A DNA stretch of 64,000 bases from Edaphobacter sp. 12200R-103 (GCF_010093025.1 NZ_CP048114.1:3844001-3908000); one strand, 5' to 3'. Counted from the first letter of the stretch, positions 36,327 through 45,189 are shown. Notes: generated by a model from the letters alone, not told the origin. A program made the numbers and translations.

Positions 36327-37301
36327 TTACCGGCAGCAACGGAAGCCGATATTTGAGCTTGAGCTGTCCGGAGTGTTCGAGCTTCGCGCGGCGACGCGGT
36401 AGCGGTTGCAGTACGACTTGTGGCAGAGGAACGAGCCGCCCTTCATCACCTTGGCGGCACCCGCCGGGGGGCCGGTGGGATTGTCGCGTCTCGCGGTGCG
36501 ATGGTATTCGTTGTCGAACCAGTCAGCGCACCACTCCCAGGTGTTGCCGGTCATCGAATAGAGGTCGAAGCCGTTGGGCGGGAAGGCATCGACCGGGCAG
36601 GTTCCGCGGTAGCCGTCGTCTCCGGTGTCCTCACGGGGAAACTCACCCTGCCATATGTTGCATCGATGTTCGCCGTCGGGACGCAGCTTGTCTCCCCAGG
36701 GGTAGAGCTTCTGAACCAGACCGCCACGGGCAGCGTACTCCCATTCCGCTTCGGTTGGCAGGCGCTGACCGCTCCACTTGCAGTATGCCTGGGCATCGTT
36801 CCACGAGATGTGAACGACGGGATAGTTACTTCGGCCATCGAAGTTGGAGCCTGGTCCCTCGGGGGCTTTCCAGCAAGCTCCGGGGACCTTGCACCACCAT
36901 GGCGCGGCGGCGACGGTATCTTCGACGAGGGTAGAGAAGCGCGAGGGCGGAATGTGTGCCCAGAAGACGAAGGACCAGCCGAAGACCTCAGCTTCAGTCC
37001 TGTATCCGGTGGCATCGATGAACTGCTGGAAGAGATCGTTGGTGACCGGATAGCGATCCATCAGGAAGGGCGCCAGGGTAACTTCACGCACCGGGCCCTC
37101 TCCGTCGGCGGAAAAGGCATCCGTGTAGTCGGTTCCCATCAGGAAGCTGCCGCCGGCGAGAGGGACCATACGTCCGAGAATCTCCGCGGGCACCTGGGAG
37201 GCTACGGACGACTGCGCGACGATGTGCTCGCCTGTGCGCTCAGAGGCAGGAGTGCAGCACGGCTTTGCGGACTTGTTGCCCGGAAGGTTGGAGCAGGTCA
37301 T
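36327..37301 (-). CDS. Formylglycine-generating enzyme (sulfatase-activating, SUMF1/FGE type)
   Basis: This 324-residue protein starts at the ATG at 37301 behind GAGGGG. The FGE-sulfatase fold runs from about residue 45 (MVPLAGGSFLMGTDY) to the end, with RLPTEAEWEYAARGG and NTWEWCADWF. The C-terminal GSFLCHKSYCNRYRVAAR has both copper-binding active-site cysteines five residues apart (about C293 and C298). These cysteines separate true FGE, which oxidises the Cys of sulfatase CxPxR motifs to formylglycine, from EgtB-like or other relatives. The N-terminus contains KPCCTPASER, loosely like a sulfatase motif. No sulfatase gene is in the window, so the client must lie elsewhere. No signal peptide is visible. 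Confidence 0.9.
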   Translation of the reverse strand: MTCSNLPGNKSAKPCCTPASERTGEHIVAQSSVASQVPAEILGRMVPLAGGSFLMGTDYTDAFSADGEGPVREVTLAPFLMDRYPVTNDLFQQFIDATGYRTEAEVFGWSFVFWAHIPPSRFSTLVEDTVAAAPWWCKVPGACWKAPEGPGSNFDGRSNYPVVHISWNDAQAYCKWSGQRLPTEAEWEYAARGGLVQKLYPWGDKLRPDGEHRCNIWQGEFPREDTGDDGYRGTCPVDAFPPNGFDLYSMTGNTWEWCADWFDNEYHRTARRDNPTGPPAGAAKVMKGGSFLCHKSYCNRYRVAARSSNTPDSSSSNIGFRCCR

Positions 37302-37402
37302 CACTTCCCCTCTACAACTCTAAGTCTAGCGCGTTGAGGGAAGAGTCTCGAAGATGGGCTTTTAACCGCTGGGAGCGTCGGGGGGTCTGAATACGGCGCT
37401 AT

Positions 37403-38971
37403 TCAAGCAGATATCGCTGGTCGATTCCTTTGCCGTTTTGCCGGGGCTACGGAGGGTGAGCCGGGCTCAATCAGCAGCCAGGCAGTGATAGCGCCTGTCA
37501 CCGCAAGACCGGTTGCAATCCAGATTACTGTACGGTAGCCGATTAGGAAGGACTGCATGACTGCATGCTGAACGGCAGGGTCCGGGCTATGGGCAGCCCC
37601 AAGCTGGGGTCGGGCAAAATCAATTTGGGCACGAGTCTTTGCACTCAACGTCAGATGAGAGAGGTGTTGATCCAGCGAATGGTTGAAGACTGTGACCAGA
37701 ACCGCACCGAAGACGGCCACTGCAAGCAAAGAAGCCAGCCGAGAGATCGCGTTGTTTACTCCTGAGGCCAGGCCTGCCTCTGAGTCCGGAACGGCGTTCA
37801 TCACTGTTGTCGTCAACGGGGCAACGCTGATCGTCATTCCCAAACCCATGACCACGACAGCGGGAAAAAATGTGAACCAGTAACTGCCATTTTGCGGCGC
37901 AACTGCGAATAGGGAAAAGCCGCAGGCGGCAACGAGCGGCCCTATTGTGAGCGGTAGTCGCGATCCGTAGCGCGTCACTAAGCCACCTGCCCAGCGTGAA
38001 AGCCCAAACATGATGGCGATGAAAGGCAGAAAAGCAGCTCCTGCCTCTGTTGCTGTGTAGTGTTGGATCTGGATCAGATCCAACGGAAAGAAGAACATCA
38101 ATCCGCCAAGTCCTGCATAGAGAAAGAATGTCAGCAGATTCGCGCCTGTAAAGTTTCGCGATCGAAACAGCCTGAGGGAGATCATCGGCGCGGCAGACCT
38201 ATCTTCGACAGCAAAAAATGCGGCCAAGGCAATCAAGCCCAGAGCTACTGAGGCGCTGATGAGATGGTAGTCATGGCGGGCGCGAGCTGGCCATTCAATC
38301 AACGCGTATGTGACTCCGCCAAGTCCCAGCGTCGCCAAGGCGGCGCCAACCCAGTCCAGCTGAGGGGGAGCCTTATTATTACGGCTTTCCGGCACTCTGG
38401 CAGCCAGCAGAATGACCGCCAACGCAAGTGGAAGATTCAGGAAAAAGACCCAACGCCATGTGAAGTGTTCGATCAGCCAGCCGCCGATGACTGGCCCAAT
38501 AGCCGCAGTAATGGCGGAGAACCCCGACCAGGTCCCAATTGCCTGACCTCTTGTGTCTTCGGGAAAGGACGCTGTAATCAGTGCAAGGCTTCCGGGTACC
38601 AGCATGGCTGCCCCCACACCTTGAATCGATCGTGCCCAGATCAGCATGCCGATGTTCTGAGCCAGGCCGCACCACGCAGAGGCGGCTGCAAAGACGGCAA
38701 CACCGACGACATAGACCTTGCGCCGGCCCAGGTGATCCCCGAGGGAGCCACCTACGAGCAGTAACGCCGCCAGCATCAGGGCGTACGATTCGACGACCCA
38801 CTGGACGTCTGAGATAGAGGCATGCAAGGAATTCTGCAATGCGGGAAGTGCAACATTGACGGCAGTTCCATCGATGAAGGCCATGCTCGATCCAAGGATC
38901 GTGGCTGCAAGCACGGTACGTCCGTGTACATCCAAATTCGAGCCGTCACCGTCCATCTGCACAACTTCCAT
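37403..38971 (-). CDS. MFS exporter, DHA2 (EmrB/QacA) family, 14 membrane helices
   Basis: This 522-residue permease shows TM1 with the DHA2 signature SSMAFIDGTAVNVALPAL, motif A in GGSLGDHLGRRKVY, motif C-like VGAAMLVPGSLALITA and GPVIGGWLIEHFTWRWVFFLNLP, then further helices to a short basic tail. Family members are proton antiporters for drugs, dyes, bile salts or siderophores. No membrane-fusion partner or TolC-like gene is adjacent, so a stand-alone exporter is likely. A 54-residue gene ends 45 bp upstream on the same strand. Confidence 0.9.
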   Translation of the reverse strand: MEVVQMDGDGSNLDVHGRTVLAATILGSSMAFIDGTAVNVALPALQNSLHASISDVQWVVESYALMLAALLLVGGSLGDHLGRRKVYVVGVAVFAAASAWCGLAQNIGMLIWARSIQGVGAAMLVPGSLALITASFPEDTRGQAIGTWSGFSAITAAIGPVIGGWLIEHFTWRWVFFLNLPLALAVILLAARVPESRNNKAPPQLDWVGAALATLGLGGVTYALIEWPARARHDYHLISASVALGLIALAAFFAVEDRSAAPMISLRLFRSRNFTGANLLTFFLYAGLGGLMFFFPLDLIQIQHYTATEAGAAFLPFIAIMFGLSRWAGGLVTRYGSRLPLTIGPLVAACGFSLFAVAPQNGSYWFTFFPAVVVMGLGMTISVAPLTTTVMNAVPDSEAGLASGVNNAISRLASLLAVAVFGAVLVTVFNHSLDQHLSHLTLSAKTRAQIDFARPQLGAAHSPDPAVQHAVMQSFLIGYRTVIWIATGLAVTGAITAWLLIEPGSPSVAPAKRQRNRPAISA

Positions 38972-39016
38972 GCGCTTCTCTTTGCTACACCATATCTGCT
39001 GTAGTTTTGAATCTTT

Positions 39017-39181
39017 CTATTCGTCTGCGCGTTGGAAGCGCAGTTGCTGATTTTTGAGGAGTAATTCGCAAACAAGGGCCTGGAGTCGCGCGATGACCTC
39101 TTGAAGCTCCTCGAAATATTCCTCAGAATCGGATCCTATCGTTGCAGATACGCGGCCTTGTTGAGGTGTTTGTAAGCTCAT
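39017..39181 (-). CDS. Small predicted coiled-coil protein (54 residues)
   Basis: An ATG at 39181 opens 54 codons to a TAG at 39017. The product begins MSLQTPQQGR and then forms one amphipathic helix (EEYFEELQEVIARLQALVCELLLKN) with heptad-like Leu/Ile spacing. It fills most of the 307-bp gap between the DHA2 exporter and the universal stress protein gene, on the same strand as both. The ribosome site is weak. Composition and helix pattern look protein-like, but the short length makes this a tentative call; no family is recognised. Confidence 0.4.
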   Translation of the reverse strand: MSLQTPQQGRVSATIGSDSEEYFEELQEVIARLQALVCELLLKNQQLRFQRADE

Positions 39182-39278
39182 TGGCTATGCTCGCCGACTA
39201 AAGTCGCCGCCTCCGATCTGAATCCGGGTTATATTTTGAGATCCAGCCCCTACGATATCCTCTGTCCTGAATCTTGAG

Positions 39279-39698
39279 CTATCTGATCCCTAGCAGTGCG
39301 CAGGGGACACGCTCTGCAACTTCCTGTGCGGTACGGCCAATCATCAAACTATGTTTAGGCATACCAATAATAAGAAGGTCGGATTGGTTATGCTTTGCGG
39401 CCTCCAGGATGCTTTCCACTTCATCTCCCTTTGAGAGCTCAGCCTCGATGGCAAGCCCAACGTCTTCTGCGAATTCGCGCGCCTTCGCTTGCAGCCCGAT
39501 GTATCTGGTCCGCATTTCGTCAGTCCACCGTATATAAGGAGCAGCCGAAGTGGAAAAGGAAAAATAAATAGGGGCAGGTTCAATGACACTGACGATGGTG
39601 AGACTGGCGTTCAATGATTTTGCCAATTCAACTGCTGCCTGTAATGCTCTGCCAGCCTCGGGGGACTCATCGAAGGCGACTGTGATTTTTCTGAACAT
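39279..39698 (-). CDS. Universal stress protein (UspA family)
   Basis: This 139-residue single Usp domain opens with FRKITVAFDESPEAGRALQAAVELAKSLNASLTIVSVIEP and closes with SDLLIIGMPKHSLMIGRTAQEVAERVPCALLGIR. The ATP-binding variants carry GxxGxxxxxxxxxG(S/T). Here the glycine-rich loop reads GMPKHSLMIGRTAQ, so it is degenerate and ATP binding is doubtful. Usp proteins are cytoplasmic stress factors with poorly known roles. It lies 77 bp after the SDR gene on the same strand, at the end of the stress-type run. Confidence 0.85.
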   Translation of the reverse strand: MFRKITVAFDESPEAGRALQAAVELAKSLNASLTIVSVIEPAPIYFSFSTSAAPYIRWTDEMRTRYIGLQAKAREFAEDVGLAIEAELSKGDEVESILEAAKHNQSDLLIIGMPKHSLMIGRTAQEVAERVPCALLGIR

Positions 39699-39775
39699 GT
39701 CTTTCCTCTTATTCAGTTACGACGCATAAGCGTTTTGAATTTCATTTGGGACAAAGGGCGATCAAGATCTCCTTA

Positions 39776-40528
39776 TCAGGTAAGTCCGAGGCCGCCGTCG
39801 ACACCGAAGATCTGTCCTGTAACCCATTCGTTTTCCGGGTTTGCAAATGAGAGAATCCAGCGAGCTACCTCATCGGGTAAACCGCGGCGTCCGAGAGGAA
39901 TCTGCTTCTGCTCATGTTGTTTTACCGATTCGGCTTGCTCTGCAGTGAGACCCATCATGCCTGTGAGAGCGCCAGACTCTGTCGGACCTACAGCAATTGC
40001 GTTGACACGGATACCTGCTGGGGCCAGCTCCAGCGCCCAGGCGCGAGTCAGGTATTCGAGAGCAGCTTTGCTCGCTCCATAATGGGAGAGGCCGGCGCCT
40101 GCTTTCGATCCGTACGTGCTCGATATATTGATGATCGATCCCTTCGCCTCTTTGAGATGCGGTAACGCCTCTTTTGCAAGAAGGGAGGGTCCTAAGACGT
40201 TGACGGCGAAGATGTCGGTGATGCGGTCAGCGCTGACCTCTGCCAGCGGCATGATGGCGCCTGCACCGGCATTATTTACGAGGACGTCCAGTCTTCCCCA
40301 TCGCTCGATGGCGCTGGAGACTGTCCGGAAGGCATCCTCCGGTCTGGATGTATCGGCTACAACGGGCTCAATGTGGGGATGATCCTGGGAGGCCTCATCC
40401 AGGCGTTCTGCCCGCCTGCCGGTGATCAGTACGTGCGCTCCCGCGGCAGCAAACTGAAAGGCGGACGATCGTCCAATTCCCGAGCTTCCGCCTGTGACGA
40501 TCACAACTTTATCTTGAAAAGCATTCAT
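39776..40528 (-). CDS. Short-chain dehydrogenase/reductase (SDR)
   Basis: This protein has 250 residues from the ATG at 40528; the frame is open 80 codons further up but that extension has no family similarity. The classical SDR motifs are present: cofactor loop TGGSSGIG at 12-19, NNAG at 85-88, catalytic S137, Y150 and K154 in SHYGASK, and the C-terminal VTGQIFGVDGGLGLT. R38/R39 after the second strand (ITGRRAERLD) favour NADP. The substrate is unknown. It follows the alpha/beta hydrolase by 52 bp in the minus-strand run that starts at the NmrA-like gene; oxidoreductases are frequent ECF41 neighbours. Confidence 0.88.
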   Translation of the reverse strand: MNAFQDKVVIVTGGSSGIGRSSAFQFAAAGAHVLITGRRAERLDEASQDHPHIEPVVADTSRPEDAFRTVSSAIERWGRLDVLVNNAGAGAIMPLAEVSADRITDIFAVNVLGPSLLAKEALPHLKEAKGSIINISSTYGSKAGAGLSHYGASKAALEYLTRAWALELAPAGIRVNAIAVGPTESGALTGMMGLTAEQAESVKQHEQKQIPLGRRGLPDEVARWILSFANPENEWVTGQIFGVDGGLGLT

Positions 40529-40580
40529 AGCGTTCTCATCAAAAGCGTGGCAGGTTGGGCGACCTGCCACGGCAAAAGAG

Positions 40581-41426
40581 TTACGCGGCTCTGCTGGCAT
40601 TTTGAACTGATTGCAGAAACTCCAGCAGATCGGCGTTAATTCGATCAGCATGCGTTGTGGTGAGGCCATGCGGCAGGCCGGGATAATAGATCTTCTTCGC
40701 TCCCTTGATGAGTTGCGCCGATTTTCTTCCAGTGTCATTGATCGGCACGATCTGATCATCTTCACCATGCATAATCAGTGTGGGCACGTCGAATTTCTTG
40801 AGATCCTCAGTGAAGTCAGTCTCGGAGAATGCTTTAATGCAGTCGTAGATGTTTTTGAGCCCGCCCTGCATACTCCACAACCAGAATTGATCCAGTGTCC
40901 CTTGTGAGACATTTGCGCCCGGCCGATTCGCCCCGTAGAACGGTTGGGCAAAGTCTTTATAGAACTGCGAGCGGTCCTTTGTAAGGCCTGCGCGCGACTG
41001 GTCAAACACTTCGATAGGAATCCCCTCCGGATTGGAAGCGGATTTCAGCATGATCGGTGGTACGGCGGCGATCAGTACGGCTGCGGCAACTCGCTTTGTA
41101 CCGTGGCGCCCGATATAGCGTGCGACCTCGCCTCCACCAGTTGAATGGCCGACCAGTGTAACGTCTTTGAGATCAAGCGCCTCAATAACGGCAGCCAGAT
41201 CGTCGGCGTATCCATTCATGTCATTTCCGGACCATGCTTGACCGGAGCGGCCATGCCCCCGACGATCGTGGGCAACAACACGGAAACCTCGCTCCGCAAG
41301 GAAGTGTAGCTGGCTGTCCCATGCGTCGGAGTTTAGTGGCCAGCCGTGCGAAAACGTAACGACGGGGCCGCTGCCCCAGTCTTTGTAATAGATGGTCGTC
41401 CCATCTTTCGCCGTAATCGTGCTCAT
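40581..41426 (-). CDS. Alpha/beta hydrolase (non-haem chloroperoxidase-like)
   Basis: This 281-residue cytoplasmic enzyme has the nucleophile elbow GHSTGGG with S95, the acid D224 in HGEDDQIVP and the base H253 in GLPHGL. The oxyanion region [11 protein letters not shown] and the DRRGHGRS loop are typical of the cofactor-free haloperoxidase/esterase subgroup. These enzymes are esterases with perhydrolase side activity; the halogenating label is historical. It sits between the cupin and the SDR genes on the same strand, in the stress-type run. Confidence 0.88.
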   Translation of the reverse strand: MSTITAKDGTTIYYKDWGSGPVVTFSHGWPLNSDAWDSQLHFLAERGFRVVAHDRRGHGRSGQAWSGNDMNGYADDLAAVIEALDLKDVTLVGHSTGGGEVARYIGRHGTKRVAAAVLIAAVPPIMLKSASNPEGIPIEVFDQSRAGLTKDRSQFYKDFAQPFYGANRPGANVSQGTLDQFWLWSMQGGLKNIYDCIKAFSETDFTEDLKKFDVPTLIMHGEDDQIVPINDTGRKSAQLIKGAKKIYYPGLPHGLTTTHADRINADLLEFLQSVQNASRAA

Positions 41427-41476
41427 GTGGATCGTTCTCCTCGAGATTCGTGCAGCAAGAATCCTGCGATTTGTGT

Positions 41477-41866
41477 TTACTTCACGGGTGTCAGCACCGG
41501 AGCGCCCTTGTCCTTCACCAGAAACACAACAAATTTCGCTGGCTTGGTTTTGCTTGCGTTCCGGCCAACGACATGAACGTCATTGGGGCCTTCGTAGAAG
41601 CTCTGGCCAGGCGTCAGGGTGACTTCTTTCCCGCCCTTGACCTGCATCACAATCGAGCCTTCCAGCACGTAAACAAATGCGTGTGCATTGTGACGATGTA
41701 TTGGATCGGAAGCTCCCGGCGGATAAACAACCGTGATGATCAAACCTTCTTTGCCGGGAAAATCAGATAGATCTTTCGACATGACTTCAGTCACCTTGGC
41801 TTCCTGCGCTGGCAGCCAAGCGGGACTAAGGCATATGAGACACAAAATAAGCTTTGCGATCTTCAT
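41477..41866 (-). CDS. Exported single-domain cupin
   Basis: This 129-residue protein starts at the ATG at 41866 with AGGAG four bases upstream; a GTG four codons earlier overlaps that ribosome site and is rejected. The signal peptide ([20 protein letters not shown], then Q) is followed by one cupin barrel. Motif 1 is [16 protein letters not shown] and motif 2 is [17 protein letters not shown], giving His metal ligands. Exported small cupins of this type are common beside stress or redox genes; the reaction is unknown. A hairpin lies between it and the NmrA-like gene upstream. Confidence 0.82.
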   Translation of the reverse strand: MKIAKLILCLICLSPAWLPAQEAKVTEVMSKDLSDFPGKEGLIITVVYPPGASDPIHRHNAHAFVYVLEGSIVMQVKGGKEVTLTPGQSFYEGPNDVHVVGRNASKTKPAKFVVFLVKDKGAPVLTPVK

Positions 41867-41904
41867 GGATCTCCTCACTGTTTCTTCTGTTCTATTTGGT
41901 AGGA

Positions 41905-41938
41905 ATGGAAGCCGAGCTCAGCAAGGCTCGGCTTCCAT
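41905..41938 (-). terminator. Strong hairpin after the NmrA-like gene
   Basis: ATGGAAGCCGAGC (41905-41917) and GCTCGGCTTCCAT (41926-41938) form a perfect 13-bp stem with an 8-base loop. It begins 3 bases after the NmrA-like stop and ends 39 bases before the cupin start. No long T-run follows on the minus strand, so it may attenuate or stabilise the transcript without fully ending it. Confidence 0.6.
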
Positions 41939-41940
41939 CT

Positions 41941-42774
41941 TTAGCGAGAGGCAACTGACGCGCTTGCTGGGGATGAGGGGCTTGCATTTGCGGGCTGCTT
42001 TACAGACTGAGCAAGCCACGCTTCAAAACGCGTTTCGCCCAATCTGGCGTCCTTCCCAGGCACCAACGTGCGATCGTCAACTTCAACCCCGAAGTAACCG
42101 GCAGCAGGATCGGCGATTACCTTGCGTGGATCATTGTGCGCAGCGAGGCCCAGTCGCACGAATTCGTCGATGCGGAACTGTTGAGGTCCGCCCACTTCAA
42201 CGATCCCGTTGACTGGTGCGCCAACCGCAACCCGCCCGACGGCAGAGGCTACATCGTCGGCCGCCATGGGCTGGATGAGCACGGGCGCCACTCGAACTGT
42301 TGTGCCGTCGCTTGAAGTATCGGCAATGCTCTTGACGAACTCGAAGAACTGGGTCGCGTGGACAATCGAAAACGGGATCGAAGACTCCTGAATCAGCTTC
42401 TCCTGCGCGAGCTTCGCCCGGAAGTATCCGCGAATCGTCTTTTCCCCATCAGAAGGCCGTGGCGTGGCCAGGCGATCCGTCCCTACAACCGACAGTGCAA
42501 CGTAATGCTGCACGCCAGCGGCCTTTCCGTATTGAATGAGGTTGCGCGTGGCGGTATTGAAAAAGTTCATGGCAACTGTCTCCTCGAAAGAGGGAGAGTT
42601 CGATACGTCCACTACAACGGAGGCTCCTTTCAGCACTTCTGCGAGTCCCTCACCGGTAATAGTATTGACGCCTGTATTGGGGGATGCTGGTACAGCATCG
42701 TGTCCGTGCTCGCGAAGCTTGCTGACAAGTTTCGATCCAATGAGACCAGTGCCGCCGATAACGATGACTTTCAT
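41941..42774 (-). CDS. NmrA-like NAD(P)-binding protein (atypical SDR/epimerase type)
   Basis: This 277-residue protein has an N-terminal Rossmann motif GGTGLIG at 7-13, the acidic/hydrophobic VVVDVSNSPSF, the stretch ALSVVGTDR and a YFRAKLAQEKLIQESSIPFSIVHATQFFEF segment typical of NmrA/HSCARG-like proteins and NAD(P)H:quinone oxidoreductases. Such proteins act as redox sensors or quinone reductases. A ribosome site (GGAAGGGAG) precedes the ATG. An ECF41-type promoter element lies 54 bases before the start, and epimerase/oxidoreductase genes are the classic ECF41 partners, so sigma-factor control is likely. Confidence 0.85.
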   Translation of the reverse strand: MKVIVIGGTGLIGSKLVSKLREHGHDAVPASPNTGVNTITGEGLAEVLKGASVVVDVSNSPSFEETVAMNFFNTATRNLIQYGKAAGVQHYVALSVVGTDRLATPRPSDGEKTIRGYFRAKLAQEKLIQESSIPFSIVHATQFFEFVKSIADTSSDGTTVRVAPVLIQPMAADDVASAVGRVAVGAPVNGIVEVGGPQQFRIDEFVRLGLAAHNDPRKVIADPAAGYFGVEVDDRTLVPGKDARLGETRFEAWLAQSVKQPANASPSSPASASVASR

Positions 42775-42827
42775 GATTTACTCCCTTCCTTCCAATGGCA
42801 TTTTTCGCGCCTGCCGTTGTACTCACT

Positions 42828-42856
42828 AAGACCGGATAACTCGCCATTTTGTGACG
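42828..42856 (-). promoter_or_regulatory. ECF41-type promoter element before the NmrA-like gene
   Basis: Read on the minus strand: CGTCACA (42856-42850), 16 bases, then GGTCTT (42833-42828). The same pattern occurs at 45303-45331 and, with TGTCTT, at 45274-45246. The published ECF41 consensus has TGTCACA as the -35 element and a CGTC-like -10. Confidence 0.65.
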
Positions 42857-42999
42857 TGATGCCCAATCTTTCATCGGTCTGGTCGAGAGGTATCCACACC
42901 TGGCTGGAAAGAGCTTGTCTCGTAGGTCGAGAGAATCGCTGGAGATGGGAGTCTGACGAGAATGTTCTGAGTTAGGCAGTCGAACAATCTTCTTCGCCG

Positions 43000-44343
43000 T
43001 CAAGATGCCAGCAAATCGCTAAGTGTTTTTCGCGGGCGCCATTCCTGATGGCTTCGACGAAAGGATGTCTCGTCTTTATCCACGAGTCCGACCAAAACTT
43101 CGCTCACAATCCGGCCACCAACCGGGCCAAGCCGATGACCACCTGTACAGACGTCAGCTTCGCGGAGGATGTAGTACCACAGGGGAGTTTCGCCAGCCCA
43201 CCCTGTTGAAGCGATGCCAACCTGCTCTGGAGTGAGAGGGATGATGCCAAGATGACGGGCCACTGCTTCGCCGGACGGCAGTCCAACCCCCTGCCCTCGT
43301 TGCAGATCGCGAACGGCGAGAGAATGATAATCTTCGATCTCGCACTCGCCGGTGACGGCCTCCGGTAATTCAATCAGCGGCCGCACTAACGTTCCATCGA
43401 TCTTTTTTGCACGTTGCGCCGATGTCACGCCCGGTGCATCGAAAAGTAGTTTCCAGTTGACGGCATGCTGGCGCGGAACAGAGCGAAATCCCAGAAGGTC
43501 AGGAAAGAGCGGCAAGGGATTGGTTTGTAAATTTAATCGGTAGCGATGACGGATCTGAGAATGTCCGTACCGATAGGCTGCATCGGCAAATTCCAGCGGT
43601 ATGCCTCCCCGATGACCAGAATGGAACCATTGCGGACCCTCTTGAAGCACCTGGTCTGCAAGCGTTGGTCCGACAAGAGCAGGCAGGAATTCGTTGAGGA
43701 CGATCCATTGGTAGTGCCATCGCAACTGTCGAGCCGCTTCATCGAACAGATGATCATCGGCAACCCTCGCCCTTCTAGCTTCATCCACGAACGAATTGTG
43801 GGCCTTCAGCATAGCGAGATGCAGTTGCGAAATCAGCATGTGAGAGTCGTTCCGAGGGTCACCTATGATCGCAGTCTCTTCTCCGTTTCTCTGAAGATCC
43901 GCTTCTTCCACTCCGAGCAGGAACTTCGCAGGATCGTCGCGTTGATAGAGGAACGGGTGCCCCGTTGGTCCGTCGCCGTACAGGCATTCAAGATTAAGTT
44001 GCGGACTGCGTGCGTTGCGTAACTTTTCCGTATTCGTGTGAGATTGCAAAGTGGAGCGGTCCGCCGTGATATCGTGAGCCACAAACTGACCGAAGATAGG
44101 CCAGCCGGCCGCAGCCTCGCTGAGGGAATCGGGAGCATCATCGGTGTCCGTGCAATCGCAGATGCCGCCTGCACGACCCAGCGCACGCAGGAATTGTTCG
44201 TTAGCCCGAAAGGATGGCAGCTCTGGGAACAATCGGACGTACATTGTGGGATCAAGCGGTGCATCGATTGCCACGTTGGCTCGTGCCGGAGCCAGGCAAT
44301 GATTTCGAACTGATGCGCTTTTTGGGCTCATAATTTCCTTCAT
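43000..44343 (-). CDS. Animal-type haem peroxidase (cyclooxygenase/peroxidase superfamily)
   Basis: This 447-residue protein has the peroxidase-cyclooxygenase layout: distal histidine in GQFVAHD (H90, followed by D91), the calcium/haem region with RNGEETAIIGDPRNDSHMLISQLHLAMLKAHN, and the proximal histidine H261 in YRYGHSQIRHRYRL. There is no signal peptide. Bacterial members oxidise halides, phenols or fatty acids; this short single-domain form has no added domains. An alternative start at the fifth codon has a better ribosome site (AAGGAA). It follows the TMEM175-like gene by 22 bp, in a run preceded by an ECF41-type promoter, which fits an oxidative-stress role. Confidence 0.85.
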   Translation of the reverse strand: MKEIMSPKSASVRNHCLAPARANVAIDAPLDPTMYVRLFPELPSFRANEQFLRALGRAGGICDCTDTDDAPDSLSEAAAGWPIFGQFVAHDITADRSTLQSHTNTEKLRNARSPQLNLECLYGDGPTGHPFLYQRDDPAKFLLGVEEADLQRNGEETAIIGDPRNDSHMLISQLHLAMLKAHNSFVDEARRARVADDHLFDEAARQLRWHYQWIVLNEFLPALVGPTLADQVLQEGPQWFHSGHRGGIPLEFADAAYRYGHSQIRHRYRLNLQTNPLPLFPDLLGFRSVPRQHAVNWKLLFDAPGVTSAQRAKKIDGTLVRPLIELPEAVTGECEIEDYHSLAVRDLQRGQGVGLPSGEAVARHLGIIPLTPEQVGIASTGWAGETPLWYYILREADVCTGGHRLGPVGGRIVSEVLVGLVDKDETSFRRSHQEWRPRKTLSDLLAS

Positions 44344-44365
44344 TCTTCTTTGTTCGGATTCTCGG

Positions 44366-44968
44366 CTACCGAGGGTCGATCGTCAGGCTCTGTGAAAGCT
44401 CGAGACGCCTCTCGATACGCCGATCCGGAATCAGCCAGATTAGTGCGGCAACCACAAGAACCGTCTGTGCCATCCACGAAGAATGCAGAGTGGCAGCAAT
44501 CGCTACGATGTATAGCAGCGGCGACAATTTTCCTTTCCAGTCGTGCCCAATAGCTTTCTTTAGGATTGAATTCGACCCCTGGGACCGAATGATCGCCTGT
44601 TGAAGCAGGTAATATGCAATTGCAGCCATCAATAACACTATCCCGTAGAGCGCAGTGGGCAGTGCCGTGAAATGGTTTTCCCCCATCCACCCAGTTGTGA
44701 ATGGAAACAACGAAAGCCAGAACAGCAGATGCAGATTGGCCCAAAGTATCGATCCTGTTACCGCTGCACAGACATGCAGCATATGATGATGATTATTCCA
44801 ATAGATGCCGACATAGAAAAAGCTCAGGATGTAACTGAGAAATATGGGTAGGAGCGGCCTCAAATCGCTAAAACTACTGCCGTGCGGCACCTTCATCTCC
44901 AACACCATGATTGTGATAATGATTGCTATGACTCCGTCGCTAAATGCTTCCAGTCTTCCCGCGGTCAT
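44366..44968 (-). CDS. TMEM175-like (DUF1211) membrane protein, probable potassium channel
   Basis: This 200-residue protein has six hydrophobic segments and the family hallmark RLEAFSDGVIAIIITI at residues 5-20 in TM1 (consensus RxxxFSDGVxAI). Bacterial members are six-helix tetrameric K+-selective leak channels related to lysosomal TMEM175. Also visible is the His cluster NNHHHMLH after TM2. It overlaps the upstream 74-residue frame by four bases (ATGA), and GGAG for its own start lies inside that frame. The peroxidase gene follows at 22 bp. Confidence 0.85.
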   Translation of the reverse strand: MTAGRLEAFSDGVIAIIITIMVLEMKVPHGSSFSDLRPLLPIFLSYILSFFYVGIYWNNHHHMLHVCAAVTGSILWANLHLLFWLSLFPFTTGWMGENHFTALPTALYGIVLLMAAIAYYLLQQAIIRSQGSNSILKKAIGHDWKGKLSPLLYIVAIAATLHSSWMAQTVLVVAALIWLIPDRRIERRLELSQSLTIDPR

Positions 44969-45189
44969 TTATTCTCCTGTGAACTTCCCACCCAGCACAT
45001 TATGAGCCCACCCAGCACAGCGTCCGGAATGAAGTAGTGCGCTACTAGCCACGAGGGCGCTGACGCCATACTCGGTATTACGATTCCGGAAGATTCCAGT
45101 TGGTCGATCTGGCCTTTCATAATCACTCGATACGGCGATGCCGATTGAGCGGAATCCAGCGAGTCTGCCTGCTGCAAATGGATCTGCAT
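44965..45189 (-). CDS. Small ORF coupled to the TMEM175-like gene (74 residues)
   Basis: A 74-codon frame starts at the ATG at 45189, about 57 bases after an ECF41-type -10 element, and ends in an ATGA overlap with the channel gene. The product has a polar N-terminus and one hydrophobic stretch near the C-terminus (LVAHYFIPDAVLGGLIMCWVG). No family is recognised. It could be a real small membrane-associated protein or a leader frame that couples translation of the channel; position supports translation more than sequence does. Confidence 0.4.
   Translation of the reverse strand: MQIHLQQADSLDSAQSASPYRVIMKGQIDQLESSGIVIPSMASAPSWLVAHYFIPDAVLGGLIMCWVGSSQENK

Noticed and set aside
36327..37301. 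Reading KPCCTPASER in the FGE N-terminus as a real sulfatase motif
   Set aside because: The CxPxR spacing is not met (Ser at the Arg position), so it is only noted as a loose resemblance.
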